Assembly (NCBI RefSeq): GCF_001428545.1
Contig: NZ_LMHZ01000056.1
Location: 238,297-302,296, forward strand
Length of the DNA: 64,000 nucleotides
Direction of reading: 5' to 3'
Source: Noviherbaspirillum sp. Root189
GTDB taxonomy: Bacteria > Pseudomonadota > Gammaproteobacteria > Burkholderiales > Burkholderiaceae_D
Below, one piece after another: positions 9,596 through 17,765 of the stretch. The notes under the pieces are model-generated. The model did not search any database, had not been told where the DNA came from, and saw only the letters and a program-made list of their open reading frames with translations. Position 1 is the stretch's first letter; every line of letters starts with the position of its first letter. The position numbers were made by a program, and so were the translations under genes.

Positions 9596-10342
9596 TTAGT
9601 GCGCCACGCCCTGTGCGCCGTCGATATAAATGGTCTCTCCGGACAGGAAAGGCGAATCCGTCATATAAAGCGCTTTAACAAGCTTGGCCACATCTTCTGA
9701 TGTACCCGGGTTCCGGCCCGGGATGCGTTTCTCGAGATACTCGCGCAAAGGGCCGGATGACATGGCTTCCTTATTCAAATCGGTGGTGATATAGCCTGGC
9801 GCGACGTCGATCACACGGATGCCCTTGCTCGCCCATTCCACTGCCAGACAACGTGTGATGGCACCCACTGCTGCTTTCGATGCGCAGTATGCGAGGTTGC
9901 GCTTCACACCCAGTTTGTCGAAGAAAGATCCAATGTTGATGATTAAGCCGCCACCAGAATCCACCAAGTACGAGTAGATATGCTGGCAGCTCATGAACAC
10001 CGAGGTTGTGTTGGTAGCGAAGACGGACTCGTAGTCCTCGCGCGAGAAGCTCGTGCTTGGGCCTTCTAGATGGACACCGGCATTGTTGACCAGCCCTACG
10101 ATCGGTCCACCGATCTTTGCCGCCTCCGAGAATGCACCACACAAGCTGTCACTGTCTGTGACATCGCAGGTGAAACCCTTGCAACGCGTCAGCGCTTCTG
10201 CGCTGGCATTGCCAACGGCAGGCAGTTCACCGCGACGCGATAGACATGCTACGGTATAGCCAAGGTCGGCGAGGGCAATGGCGATTGCTGCCCCGATTCC
10301 GCGGCTTGCGCCAGTGACGATGATAGTTCCTTTGTCTGACAT
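9596..10342 (-). CDS. Short-chain dehydrogenase (BadH-like candidate)
   Basis: Classical SDR of 248 residues with the GASRGIG dinucleotide loop, NNAG, the catalytic Ser in INIGS and the YCASK Tyr-Lys pair. In this gene set its most natural job is NAD(P)-linked oxidation of 2-hydroxycyclohexanecarboxyl-CoA to the 2-keto compound, as done by BadH, also an SDR. A FabG-like 3-oxoacyl reductase is the alternative. I chose the ATG at 10342, preceded by AAGGA at about 9 bases, over an upstream TTG at 10351. Confidence 0.86.
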   Translation of the reverse strand: MSDKGTIIVTGASRGIGAAIAIALADLGYTVACLSRRGELPAVGNASAEALTRCKGFTCDVTDSDSLCGAFSEAAKIGGPIVGLVNNAGVHLEGPSTSFSREDYESVFATNTTSVFMSCQHIYSYLVDSGGGLIINIGSFFDKLGVKRNLAYCASKAAVGAITRCLAVEWASKGIRVIDVAPGYITTDLNKEAMSSGPLREYLEKRIPGRNPGTSEDVAKLVKALYMTDSPFLSGETIYIDGAQGVAH

Positions 10343-10344
10343 GT

Positions 10345-11112
10345 TCAGCAATCCTTAAATTGTGGCTTGCGCTTTTCCAGGAAAGCCGCCATTCCTTCGT
10401 TGGCATCCTTCGTCTGGTACGCAAGTGTGGACAAGTCGGCCTCCACCTTCAGGCCTTCGGAAAGCGGAGACTGAAGTGCCCGTTGCACGGCCCCGCGCGC
10501 CAAGCGCAGCGCGACCATGCCATTAGCACTGAATTCGCGAGCGAACGCAACGCCAGCTTCTATTGCATCCCCTTCTACAATCCGGTTCACCAGCCCAATG
10601 CGCATTGCTTCTTCTGCGGCGACTGTGCGGCCAGTCAGAATCAACTCCATGGCACGCGCTTCACCGACGACGCGGGGGAGTCGCTGCGTGCCGCCATAGC
10701 CTGGAATGAGCCCTAGCTTGATTTCAGGCAGGCCCACCTTCGCGTTCGGCATCGCAATTCGGAAGGTGCACGCCAATGCCAGTTCAAGGCCACCTCCGAA
10801 CGCATAACCGTTGAGGATCGCAACCGAAGGCATGGGAAGTTGGTCCAGGCGGGCGAAGACCTGCTGACCCAATTCCGCGCCGCGCTTTTGCGCTTCAAGA
10901 TCACGTCCAGTCAGTTCCGCGATGTCCGCGCCCGCGCAAAATGCCTTGGATCCGGCGCCGGTAACAAGAAGGCAGCGTGCCGATGATTTTTCGACTTCAT
11001 CAAAACAACGCGCGATATCGCTGATTAGTGAAAAGCTCAAGGCATTGAGCGCTTCCTGCCGGTCGATCGTAAGGACCGCAAACTCGTCGCGATAAGTAAG
11101 TGTGATTGGCAT
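10345..11112 (-). CDS. Enoyl-CoA hydratase (BadK-like candidate)
   Basis: Crotonase-fold hydratase of 255 residues. The oxyanion-hole segment CAGADIAEL, the GGGLELALACT segment and the catalytic Glu in LPEIKLGLIPGYGGTQRLPR are all present, so it should be an active hydratase. In the proposed pathway it adds water to cyclohex-1-ene-carboxyl-CoA (BadK role) and possibly also serves straight-chain beta-oxidation. A longer reading from 11196 overlaps the CoA ligase and has no family match. The ligase stops 2 bp before this ATG. Confidence 0.88.
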   Translation of the reverse strand: MPITLTYRDEFAVLTIDRQEALNALSFSLISDIARCFDEVEKSSARCLLVTGAGSKAFCAGADIAELTGRDLEAQKRGAELGQQVFARLDQLPMPSVAILNGYAFGGGLELALACTFRIAMPNAKVGLPEIKLGLIPGYGGTQRLPRVVGEARAMELILTGRTVAAEEAMRIGLVNRIVEGDAIEAGVAFAREFSANGMVALRLARGAVQRALQSPLSEGLKVEADLSTLAYQTKDANEGMAAFLEKRKPQFKDC

Positions 11113-11114
11113 AT

Positions 11115-12791
11115 TCAGTTGACCTTTTCCGTGACCTTGTTTTCGGTGCTTTGCCAACGCACCGGAGTTGGCGTAAGGCGCCCTTGCTTTACCCACTCGA
11201 TTAGTTCGCGCTTTAAGATTTTTCCACTGGCAGTTTGGGGAAATGCATCGAGTGATACATAGTATTCCGGCATGTCAAATTTCGACAAACCGACGTCATG
11301 CAGATGCTTGAGGATCTCCTCGCCCATGGGTGGCGAGGCACCTTCTGGACAGGTGATTGCCAGGCAAACCTTTTCACCAAGCCGGTCATCGGCCACCGGA
11401 AAGGCTGCCGCCTTGAGGACGGCAGGATGGGTGATGGCGAGGTCTTCAATCGTAGCGGGATAAATGTTATGGCCGCCGCGAATAATAAGATCTTTTTTGC
11501 GCCCGATAATGACAAGGCACCCGTTCTCATCAAATTTGCCAAGGTCACCGCTCAGGAACCAGCCATGCGCGTTAAACGACTTCTCGGTCGCTGACTGGTT
11601 GTTGAAGTAGCCGAGCATCAGGCAACCTCCGCGGCCACCGATTTCGCCGGTCTCGCCTGGCTTTGCCTCGATGTCAGGATTTTCCTGGTTCCAGAGCCTG
11701 ACTTCATAAGCATCGCAGGCGCGTCCGCAGGTACCAACGATGGTGTCTGTATTGTCAGTCGGCAGGGTGTACTGGTGTGAGCCATTTTCGGTCATGCCAT
11801 ATACGTTTTGCGGCAAAATGCCGCGGTTCAAAAAGCCTTGGGCAATCTCACGGGGGATGGCGGCGCCGGCCATGTAGAACACCTTCACGTTGCCCAGCTT
11901 GTCAAGCCCGCGCTGCTTTGCCTCTGCCAGTATGTCCATCGCATGCGTCGGAACGCCCATGACATAAGTCGCGCCGGTCTCAAGGATCCAGTCGATCGGC
12001 TTCATCCCCGAAGGAAGGTCGTTTAACACCAACTCCATGCCGGCGACCAGCATTTGCTCGATTGATACTGTCGCAATGTGGTGGCTTACCGGGCTTAAAC
12101 TAAGCAGGATCGTATTGTGGTTATGAGCCCAGTCCTTCACCATGGCTCGACCGTTGGCCAGCAACGTATTGTCACTGTGCAAAACCGCCTTGGGCAGACC
12201 AGTGGTGCCGGAGGTAAAAGCGAGATACACCACCTTGTCGGCATTGTCATCAGGCATGGATGACGGACGGTTTTCTCCGGCTTTGGGAAACCCGGTTTCA
12301 TCGGTACGCGCCGGGTCCAGCCAATAGGTTCGGCGAAGGCTCTTGACCGCCGCAATCTGGTCGATTACCCCCTCTCGCTTCGCATCCGCTCCGTAGCCTT
12401 TCTCGCCAACAAACGCCTCGCAATCGATGCGTTCGATCAGACGCACGATCTCGGCCACCGTATAGTTTTGGTGCAGCGAAGGGTTGCAGATGTAGCCATT
12501 GCGCGAACAAGCGAGGAAGACAACGACAGATTCGACCCGGCTGGGAAGCCAGATCGATACCCGCGAGCTTTTGCGCAAACCCGCGGCCGCCAAATCGGCT
12601 GCAACAGCGTCTGTCCACTCAAGCAGCTGGGCCCATGTGAGGCGACGCGAGCTATCCCGCAGCGCCCAGTCATTGGGGCGTGCGCGCGCATGAGATTGCA
12701 ACAGCGTGTACATCGTCTGATCCTGCCAGACGCCAGACTCGTAATACTGGCGGGCGGTCCTCGGATCGTGGAGGGTAAGGACTGTGCTCAT
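11115..12791 (-). CDS. AMP-forming acyl-CoA ligase (AliA-like, cyclohexanecarboxylate type)
   Basis: ATP-dependent activation of a carboxylic acid to its CoA thioester (558 residues). The AMP-binding loop TSGTTGLPKAV, the GRKKDLIIRGGHNIYP hinge region and the C-terminal catalytic Lys in QTASGKILKREL are all present. The type resembles ligases annotated as cyclohexanecarboxylate-CoA ligase (AliA), and the flanking BadI-like, BadK-like and BadH-like genes support that. It would catalyse the committing step of the operon. GGGAG lies eight bases before the chosen ATG. Other cyclic or branched acids remain possible substrates. Confidence 0.85.
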   Translation of the reverse strand: MSTVLTLHDPRTARQYYESGVWQDQTMYTLLQSHARARPNDWALRDSSRRLTWAQLLEWTDAVAADLAAAGLRKSSRVSIWLPSRVESVVVFLACSRNGYICNPSLHQNYTVAEIVRLIERIDCEAFVGEKGYGADAKREGVIDQIAAVKSLRRTYWLDPARTDETGFPKAGENRPSSMPDDNADKVVYLAFTSGTTGLPKAVLHSDNTLLANGRAMVKDWAHNHNTILLSLSPVSHHIATVSIEQMLVAGMELVLNDLPSGMKPIDWILETGATYVMGVPTHAMDILAEAKQRGLDKLGNVKVFYMAGAAIPREIAQGFLNRGILPQNVYGMTENGSHQYTLPTDNTDTIVGTCGRACDAYEVRLWNQENPDIEAKPGETGEIGGRGGCLMLGYFNNQSATEKSFNAHGWFLSGDLGKFDENGCLVIIGRKKDLIIRGGHNIYPATIEDLAITHPAVLKAAAFPVADDRLGEKVCLAITCPEGASPPMGEEILKHLHDVGLSKFDMPEYYVSLDAFPQTASGKILKRELIEWVKQGRLTPTPVRWQSTENKVTEKVN

Positions 12792-12804
12792 CAAACAGCT
12801 CCCG

Positions 12805-13590
12805 CTAGTGCCCAAACGTGGAAGAGTCGGGTGAACGTTTTTCACTAAAGGACTTCGACAGTTCCTTGGACTCATCCGTGTCGAGGTTCAAGCGGAGCAG
12901 CAGGTCGTGCGTGACGCGCGACAAGCCCGCTACTCCACCGTGGCGGGCGCCAAAGGCGGCCTTGATCGAGGCCAGCGCAAACGCGCCACGGTCTGCGATC
13001 TCCAGCGCCATTTCCCGCGTCGCCGCCGCGAGCTGGTCGTCGGGCACGGCCTTGTTGATGAGGCCCATTTCAACCGCTTCCTTCGCACTGATCTTTGGAT
13101 TGCGGAACCAGATTTCCTTTGCTCTTTTCTTGCCGACCAGGTCCTCCAGATACCACGTGCCAAATCCCGCATCGAAGCTTCCCATCATCGGCCCGACCTG
13201 CCGGAATACAGCGCTCTCCTTGGCGATCGTAATGTCGCACATGACCTGCAGCACGTTTCCGCCGCCGACGGCAAAACCGTTCACCGAGGCAATTACCGGC
13301 TTCTGCAAGCGGTCGATTGCTTCGTACATGTCGAGGACAGGTAACACGCCGGGATAGAGATGGGTGTCAGGCATGCCGGTCTTTTCGCCGCCGATGCAGA
13401 AAAACTTGTCGCCGGCGCCTGTGATGACGATCACGCGCGTGCGGGTCTCACGTCGAATGTCGTTGATGCAGTCGCGGATTTCATGGCACATTGTTTCGTT
13501 GAACATGTTGCCATTATTAGGTCGGTTGAGGGTAATGGTGCCGATTGGGCCGTCTTCGCTGTAGATAATGGTTTCGAACTGGCGTGTCAT
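12805..13590 (-). CDS. BadI/MenB-type crotonase, probable 2-ketocyclohexanecarboxyl-CoA hydrolase
   Basis: This 261-residue crotonase belongs to the MenB/BadI branch. It has the stretch VGPMMGSFDAGFG (133-145), with the branch-specific Asp at 140, then GKKRAKEIWF, and a DTDES C-terminal motif as in BadI. BadI opens the ring of 2-ketocyclohexanecarboxyl-CoA to give pimelyl-CoA; MenB runs the reverse type of chemistry on an aromatic precursor. The Tyr that precedes the DTDES-like motif in MenB and BadI (from memory of the families) appears as Leu236 here, so specificity or mechanism may differ. A strong GGAG precedes the ATG. It is the second gene of the operon. Confidence 0.82.
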   Translation of the reverse strand: MTRQFETIIYSEDGPIGTITLNRPNNGNMFNETMCHEIRDCINDIRRETRTRVIVITGAGDKFFCIGGEKTGMPDTHLYPGVLPVLDMYEAIDRLQKPVIASVNGFAVGGGNVLQVMCDITIAKESAVFRQVGPMMGSFDAGFGTWYLEDLVGKKRAKEIWFRNPKISAKEAVEMGLINKAVPDDQLAAATREMALEIADRGAFALASIKAAFGARHGGVAGLSRVTHDLLLRLNLDTDESKELSKSFSEKRSPDSSTFGH

Positions 13591-13639
13591 GATGTCGTTC
13601 TCCTTAAATTTATAGTTCCGATGGCGTGCTGCTGCTCTG

Positions 13640-14872
13640 TTAAAGCAGTCCAGCATCGTCGAGTTTCTGAATCGCGTCGTCATCCCAGCCTAGCCAGGTA
13701 TGAAAAGCTTGACGGGTGTCTTCGCCTAGACGAGGCGGATCCTTGCGATGGGTATTGAAGTTACCATTAAAACGGATGCCAAGCCCGACCTGCGGCACAG
13801 CAACGCCATTGCGACGAGTTGCGTAAAACAGCCCACGTTCCGTTAGGGTCGGATCTGTGACAACCTGATCAAGACGGTTGATTGGACCAGAGGGAATGCG
13901 TGCACTGGCAAATGCGTCAAGCCAGTATGAACTGGGCTTTTCCAGCAGCATCTTCTGCAGTTCACGAACAATTTCGGAACGGGCAGCACGGCGGCCTGCA
14001 TTGTCGGCGAAGCGTGGATCCTGTGCCATGTCGGGTCGACCAACCACGTCACAGAAGCGTTTCCAGATCGCATCGTTGCCAAGCCCCAAGGTAATGGGAT
14101 GGTCAGCCGTATGGAACGTCTGGTAAATCGCGATCACGCTGTCGGTACCTCCGCTTCGGCGCGACAGTTCACCGGAGCCAAGATAAGGCACGATCCGTGG
14201 CGTCATAAAGCGCGTCATGCTTTCGACCATCGCGATATCGATCTCGTGTCCATTTCCTGTACGGCTGCGGTCTAATAGAGCCGCCAGCACTGCCATGGCG
14301 GCATCCGAGCCAGAGAGCAGGTCTGCCGCGGGCGTGCCTACTTTTTGTGGTTCGGACTCCGGGGATGCGCCAGTGAGGTCCATTACGCCGCTGTACCCTT
14401 CCGCAATCAGGTCGTAGCAGGGCTGATCCTTCTTTGCGCCGTCAAGGCCGAATCCGGTGATGGACACGTGAACCAGACGTGGATTTATCTCGCTCAGGCG
14501 AGCGTAGTCGATGCCAAGCTTCTTTTGGCTTTTTCCTACCTGATTAACGATGATGACGTCAGCCACTTTGACAAGTGAATGCAAGACGTCGAGACCAGCG
14601 GATTGCGCGTAATCAAGTGTGACGCTGTGCTTGTTTCGGTTGACACTCAAGAACCACAGCGACTCGCCATCAAGGAACGGTGGTCCCCAGGCGCGTGCGT
14701 CATCACCACGTCCTGGGCGCTCAATTTTTACGACTTCCGCACCGAAGTCGGCCAGAAGCAAAGATGCATACGGTCCGGCAATAGAGGTTGTGAGGTCGAG
14801 GACGCGGATCCCCTCGAGCAGGCTTAGCGGTTTGCCATTTGGAGCAGGCGACAATTGTTCAGCAGGTAGCAT
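13640..14872 (-). CDS. Type III CoA-transferase (CaiB/BaiF), first gene of the operon
   Basis: A 410-residue family III CoA-transferase with the opening LLEGIRVLDLTTSIAGPYAS and a YDLIAEGYSG segment carrying the expected catalytic Asp. As the promoter-proximal gene it may move CoA from a pathway product such as succinyl- or glutaryl-CoA onto the incoming acid. It shares only family-level identity with the second CoA-transferase of the operon at 5743-6861. The sigma-54 element lies 37-51 bp upstream, leaving a predicted leader of about 25 nt. Confidence 0.9.
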   Translation of the reverse strand: MLPAEQLSPAPNGKPLSLLEGIRVLDLTTSIAGPYASLLLADFGAEVVKIERPGRGDDARAWGPPFLDGESLWFLSVNRNKHSVTLDYAQSAGLDVLHSLVKVADVIIVNQVGKSQKKLGIDYARLSEINPRLVHVSITGFGLDGAKKDQPCYDLIAEGYSGVMDLTGASPESEPQKVGTPAADLLSGSDAAMAVLAALLDRSRTGNGHEIDIAMVESMTRFMTPRIVPYLGSGELSRRSGGTDSVIAIYQTFHTADHPITLGLGNDAIWKRFCDVVGRPDMAQDPRFADNAGRRAARSEIVRELQKMLLEKPSSYWLDAFASARIPSGPINRLDQVVTDPTLTERGLFYATRRNGVAVPQVGLGIRFNGNFNTHRKDPPRLGEDTRQAFHTWLGWDDDAIQKLDDAGLL

Positions 14873-14908
14873 TGGTTGGTCAGCGTCAGTTGCAGTGTCC
14901 GTCTTATT

Positions 14909-14923
14909 GCAACCTCCATGCCA
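14909..14923 (-). promoter_or_regulatory. Sigma-54 promoter (-24/-12) for the acyl-CoA operon
   Basis: On the minus strand the sequence TGGCAT-GGAGG-TTGC keeps the invariant GG and GC with exactly 10 bp between them. It matches the TGGCAC-N5-TTGC consensus at all but one informative position. The predicted start of transcription is near 14897, just ahead of the CoA-transferase ATG at 14872. A sigma-54 activator gene is divergent to it, which strongly supports function. Confidence 0.85.
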
Positions 14924-15049
14924 TTAAACCGTATATTAGCCAGAGACTGTTACAGACCAACACAGACAAGCCGGTTTTCCTTGCAAATACAGGGGCTTAC
15001 AGAAGAGGCCCGAACGATGAAAGCGAATCGAGAAATAGAAAATCCTATT

Positions 15050-15082
15050 TTGTCTCCATCAATTGTCTTTTTAGGAGACAAT
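15050..15082. promoter_or_regulatory. Putative enhancer (UAS) for the sigma-54 activator
   Basis: Three half-sites: TTGTCT at 15050-15055, TTGTCT at 15063-15068 and AGACAA at 15076-15081. The last two form a perfect 7-bp dyad, ATTGTCT-N7-AGACAAT. The outer pair also extends to TTGTCTCC/GGAGACAA. It lies about 140-170 bp upstream of the operon's -12 element, the normal range for enhancer-binding proteins, and 42 bp before the activator's own ATG, so autoregulation is possible. Confidence 0.6.
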
Positions 15083-15123
15083 GACTATATTGAATTTTGT
15101 ATTTATAGCAGACACATTAAATT

Positions 15124-16782
15124 ATGGAGTCGAGAAAGAACGATCCGCTTTCCTTCGGCGCATTGATCCTGGATGCAGAGGGAAAAGTGGCCTTTGCCAC
15201 CGGCTTCGGGCGCGACATGGTGGTTCAGCAACAAATCACGGAACGCTATCGGAATGAGGGACGGCAACGGGGCATGATGGCGCTGAGTGGGCCACCGGAT
15301 CTGATTGCAAGCTATCGTTCAAATGAAGATGCAACCCTGTTTTTTATCCAGCAGGCATCGAGCAAGTCGACCTTGTTTGACTTTGTCGCCACTGTTGACT
15401 TCGCGCACACGGTGCTCGACTATTTTCTGAACAACCCTTACGAATCTGTCGTGGTCGTCGATGATCAGGCCCGCATTCAATATATACCGCCTGTGCACGA
15501 ACGCTTTTTCGGTATTGCGCATGGCGATGCCCTTGGGAAGAAGGTAACGGATGTCATCGAGAACACCAACCTGCATGAAGTGGTGCGCACGGGCAAGGCT
15601 GAAATCGGCAAGCTTCAGGAAATGGGTGGCGTGACTCGGGTCGTGGCCCGCATTCCGATTATCGAGAATGGCAAGACGCTTGGCGCCCTTGGCCGCGTGA
15701 TGTTCAAAGGTCCGGAAACTTTGGTCGAGCTCAGCAAGGAGGTCACCAAGCTGCGCTCGGAGGTGGAGTTCTATCGTAATGAGTTGAGTGGCCTTAAGCG
15801 CCAGACTTCCGGCCTAGACAAGATGGTAGGCGACAGCGATGCAATGCGACAGCTAAAGGCTGATATTGCCAAGGTCGCGCCACTGTCCGTTCCGGTACTG
15901 ATCATTGGTGAGAGTGGCACCGGCAAGGAACTCGCGGCGCATGCAATTCACACTTTGAGCCCCCGGTGCGACAATCCCATGGTGTTCGTGAATGCCGCCG
16001 CCCTTCCCGCTTCGCTAGTCGAAAGCGAATTGTTCGGCTATGAGGCCGGCGCTTTTACCGGCGCTGAACGCAAGGGTCGCAAGGGCAAGTTCGAGTTGGC
16101 CGATCACAGCTCGCTTTTCTTCGATGAAATCGGAGATATGCCCGCTGAAGTACAGGTCAAACTGCTGCGCGTTCTGCAGGATGGCATCTTTGAGCGTGTG
16201 GGCGGCGACCGGCCGCGTCACTCTGACTTCCGGCTCATCAGCGCCACCAACCGCAACTTCCAGCAGATGATTGCCAACGGCGAGTTCCGGCTCGACCTCT
16301 ATTACCGGATCAGCGGCGTCACCATCCGGATGCCCAGTCTGCGTGAGCGTCCCGAGGATATTCCTGAACTGGTCAGGAGCTTCCTGACGGCTTTTGCACA
16401 GCGACACCGGACCCGGGTGAAGGGTGTTGATTCCCGCGTCTACTCCTACCTCAAAGAGCTGCCTTGGCCTGGTAACGTTCGGCAGTTACTCCATGAGGTA
16501 GAAAAGGCGGCCATCTTTTGTGATGGCCCGGACATTACGCTGGACAACTTCCGTCTGATGTCCCCGGAACTCGTCGAACATCACGCCCCACCGGTCAATG
16601 AGCCTCAGCCAGAGCCAACCTCCGGCAAGATCCAGGACGCCATCGAGGATCTGGAAAAAGCGATGATTCGTAGTGCGATGACCAAGTACAAGGGAAACAA
16701 GAAAAAGGTGGCAGAGGAGCTTGGCATTTCGCGCGCCTACCTCTATAAGAAACTTTCGGACGAAAAACCGGAATCTGCCTAA
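15124..16782 (+). CDS. PAS-AAA+-Fis sigma-54-dependent transcriptional activator
   Basis: Enhancer-binding protein of 552 residues. An N-terminal segment of unknown fold (1-95) and a PAS-like sensor (about 95-200) precede a short coiled coil (about 200-225). The AAA+ domain (about 235-470) has Walker A GESGTGKE (262-269), the sigma-54-contacting GAFTGA loop (309-314) and Walker B LFFDEIGD. A Fis-type helix-turn-helix ends the protein (about 510-548, GNKKKVAEELGISRAYLYKKL). There is no receiver domain, so the signal is probably a ligand sensed by the N-terminal region. It is divergent from the acyl-CoA operon and is the only sigma-54 activator in the window. The ATG at 15124 has a weak ribosome site. 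Confidence 0.93.
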   Translation: MESRKNDPLSFGALILDAEGKVAFATGFGRDMVVQQQITERYRNEGRQRGMMALSGPPDLIASYRSNEDATLFFIQQASSKSTLFDFVATVDFAHTVLDYFLNNPYESVVVVDDQARIQYIPPVHERFFGIAHGDALGKKVTDVIENTNLHEVVRTGKAEIGKLQEMGGVTRVVARIPIIENGKTLGALGRVMFKGPETLVELSKEVTKLRSEVEFYRNELSGLKRQTSGLDKMVGDSDAMRQLKADIAKVAPLSVPVLIIGESGTGKELAAHAIHTLSPRCDNPMVFVNAAALPASLVESELFGYEAGAFTGAERKGRKGKFELADHSSLFFDEIGDMPAEVQVKLLRVLQDGIFERVGGDRPRHSDFRLISATNRNFQQMIANGEFRLDLYYRISGVTIRMPSLRERPEDIPELVRSFLTAFAQRHRTRVKGVDSRVYSYLKELPWPGNVRQLLHEVEKAAIFCDGPDITLDNFRLMSPELVEHHAPPVNEPQPEPTSGKIQDAIEDLEKAMIRSAMTKYKGNKKKVAEELGISRAYLYKKLSDEKPESA

Positions 16783-16813
16783 AACCCTGGCACCGGACAC
16801 GGGGTGCGCCAGG

Positions 16814-17551
16814 CTACCTGCATGGCGTACCAGATGCGCGGTTTTCATAGATCAGTTGATACCGTAACCACGAACCCAGAAGCAGGCCAGTGCGTGCGCC
16901 TTCACCTTCCATCACCTGACTGTGCAGCGCCAGGGCGACCTGACCAAGATCCGTGCTCTCGATGAACAACACCCAATCGGCCACCATGTCGGCGGCAGGG
17001 CGCAATTCGCGTTCCACATTGGCGACATTGGTGACCGCAGGGTCCGTTTCCCACAGAGCGATGCGCACGTTGCAGGCGTTTCGCATCAGTCTGGGGCCAA
17101 ATTCCTCGCGTATGAAGCGGCGCGCATCTTCTTCCCTGCCATGAATGGGCTTGCAGTGCGCCACAATCGCGGCACCGCCAGTGCCCATGCCGGATGACCA
17201 CGTTTCGCGGCAGGCAGAGCGCTCCATGTTGAGGAAATGGGGCATGATTTTCTTCGTCCATGGTGATGGATCGGCTAGCCGCTGTCGGTAAGGCGCCGAA
17301 CGCAGGACCTCGACAGTCTGGCAATCATAGACGACCATATAGTTCGGCTGGCCATCGACCGAGCGATAGCGCCGCGCTCGAAGAAAACCCGGTAATGCAA
17401 GTCGCTCCACCAGGTGCTCTTCGTGATACCACCGCGTGAATTCTTCTTCCATCCCTTTCGGAACGTCATTCATCACAAAAAGCACTCCAGGCTGATGGAT
17501 CAATATACTATCCGCCTGTTTTACGTCAGCGATTGCCGAGAGTGTGCTCAT
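16814..17551 (-). CDS. Dimeric alpha-beta barrel-like protein, two EthD-like halves
   Basis: A 245-residue cytoplasmic protein without signal peptide. The first half has an EthD/ABM-like pattern (EEEFTRWYHEEHLVERLALPGF and a RRYRS strand); the second half appears to repeat a ferredoxin-like layout. Such proteins are often small catabolic accessory enzymes (decarboxylase, isomerase or dehalogenase-like), but no catalytic set is recognisable. GAGGAA before the ATG fixes the start; a 30-residue extension upstream is rejected. It follows the binding-protein gene and overlaps the 61-residue reading frame, so it is probably in the binding-protein operon. Confidence 0.65.
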   Translation of the reverse strand: MSTLSAIADVKQADSILIHQPGVLFVMNDVPKGMEEEFTRWYHEEHLVERLALPGFLRARRYRSVDGQPNYMVVYDCQTVEVLRSAPYRQRLADPSPWTKKIMPHFLNMERSACRETWSSGMGTGGAAIVAHCKPIHGREEDARRFIREEFGPRLMRNACNVRIALWETDPAVTNVANVERELRPAADMVADWVLFIESTDLGQVALALHSQVMEGEGARTGLLLGSWLRYQLIYENRASGTPCR

Positions 17552-17711
17552 GAACTTCCTCTGTTGAGTTACGTTGTTCCGGCGTCGCCCAGCCGAGTTC
17601 ATGTCTGATCTGGTCTGGCTCAGGCGGAGGCCCCGCGTCAATCCTGCGCTTGTGCAACCAGTTCCTGACCAGTTCCTTGCTTGGCGCGACGCCGAACTGT
17701 TTAGTGCTCAT
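17526..17711 (-). CDS. Small hypothetical protein (61 residues)
   Basis: Unrecognised small protein rich in charged residues. Its KELVRNWLHKRR helix followed by PPPEPDQIRHELGW resembles short conserved proteobacterial proteins of unknown role (from memory, uncertain). Its last 26 bases overlap the start of the next gene, suggesting translational coupling, and it fills the 214-bp space after the binding-protein gene. The ribosome site is weak. It could be a non-coding leader instead. Confidence 0.45.
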   Translation of the reverse strand: MSTKQFGVAPSKELVRNWLHKRRIDAGPPPEPDQIRHELGWATPEQRNSTEEVHEHTLGNR

Positions 17712-17765
17712 CGAATGCTACCCAACAAAAGGCGGCGAAGCCAGCCATCGGCTCCGCCAAAATGA

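Noticed and set aside
16786-16813. CCTGGC/GCCAGG hairpin between the convergent activator and EthD-like genes
   Set aside because: Stem is interrupted and no T-run follows on either strand, so I do not call it a terminator.
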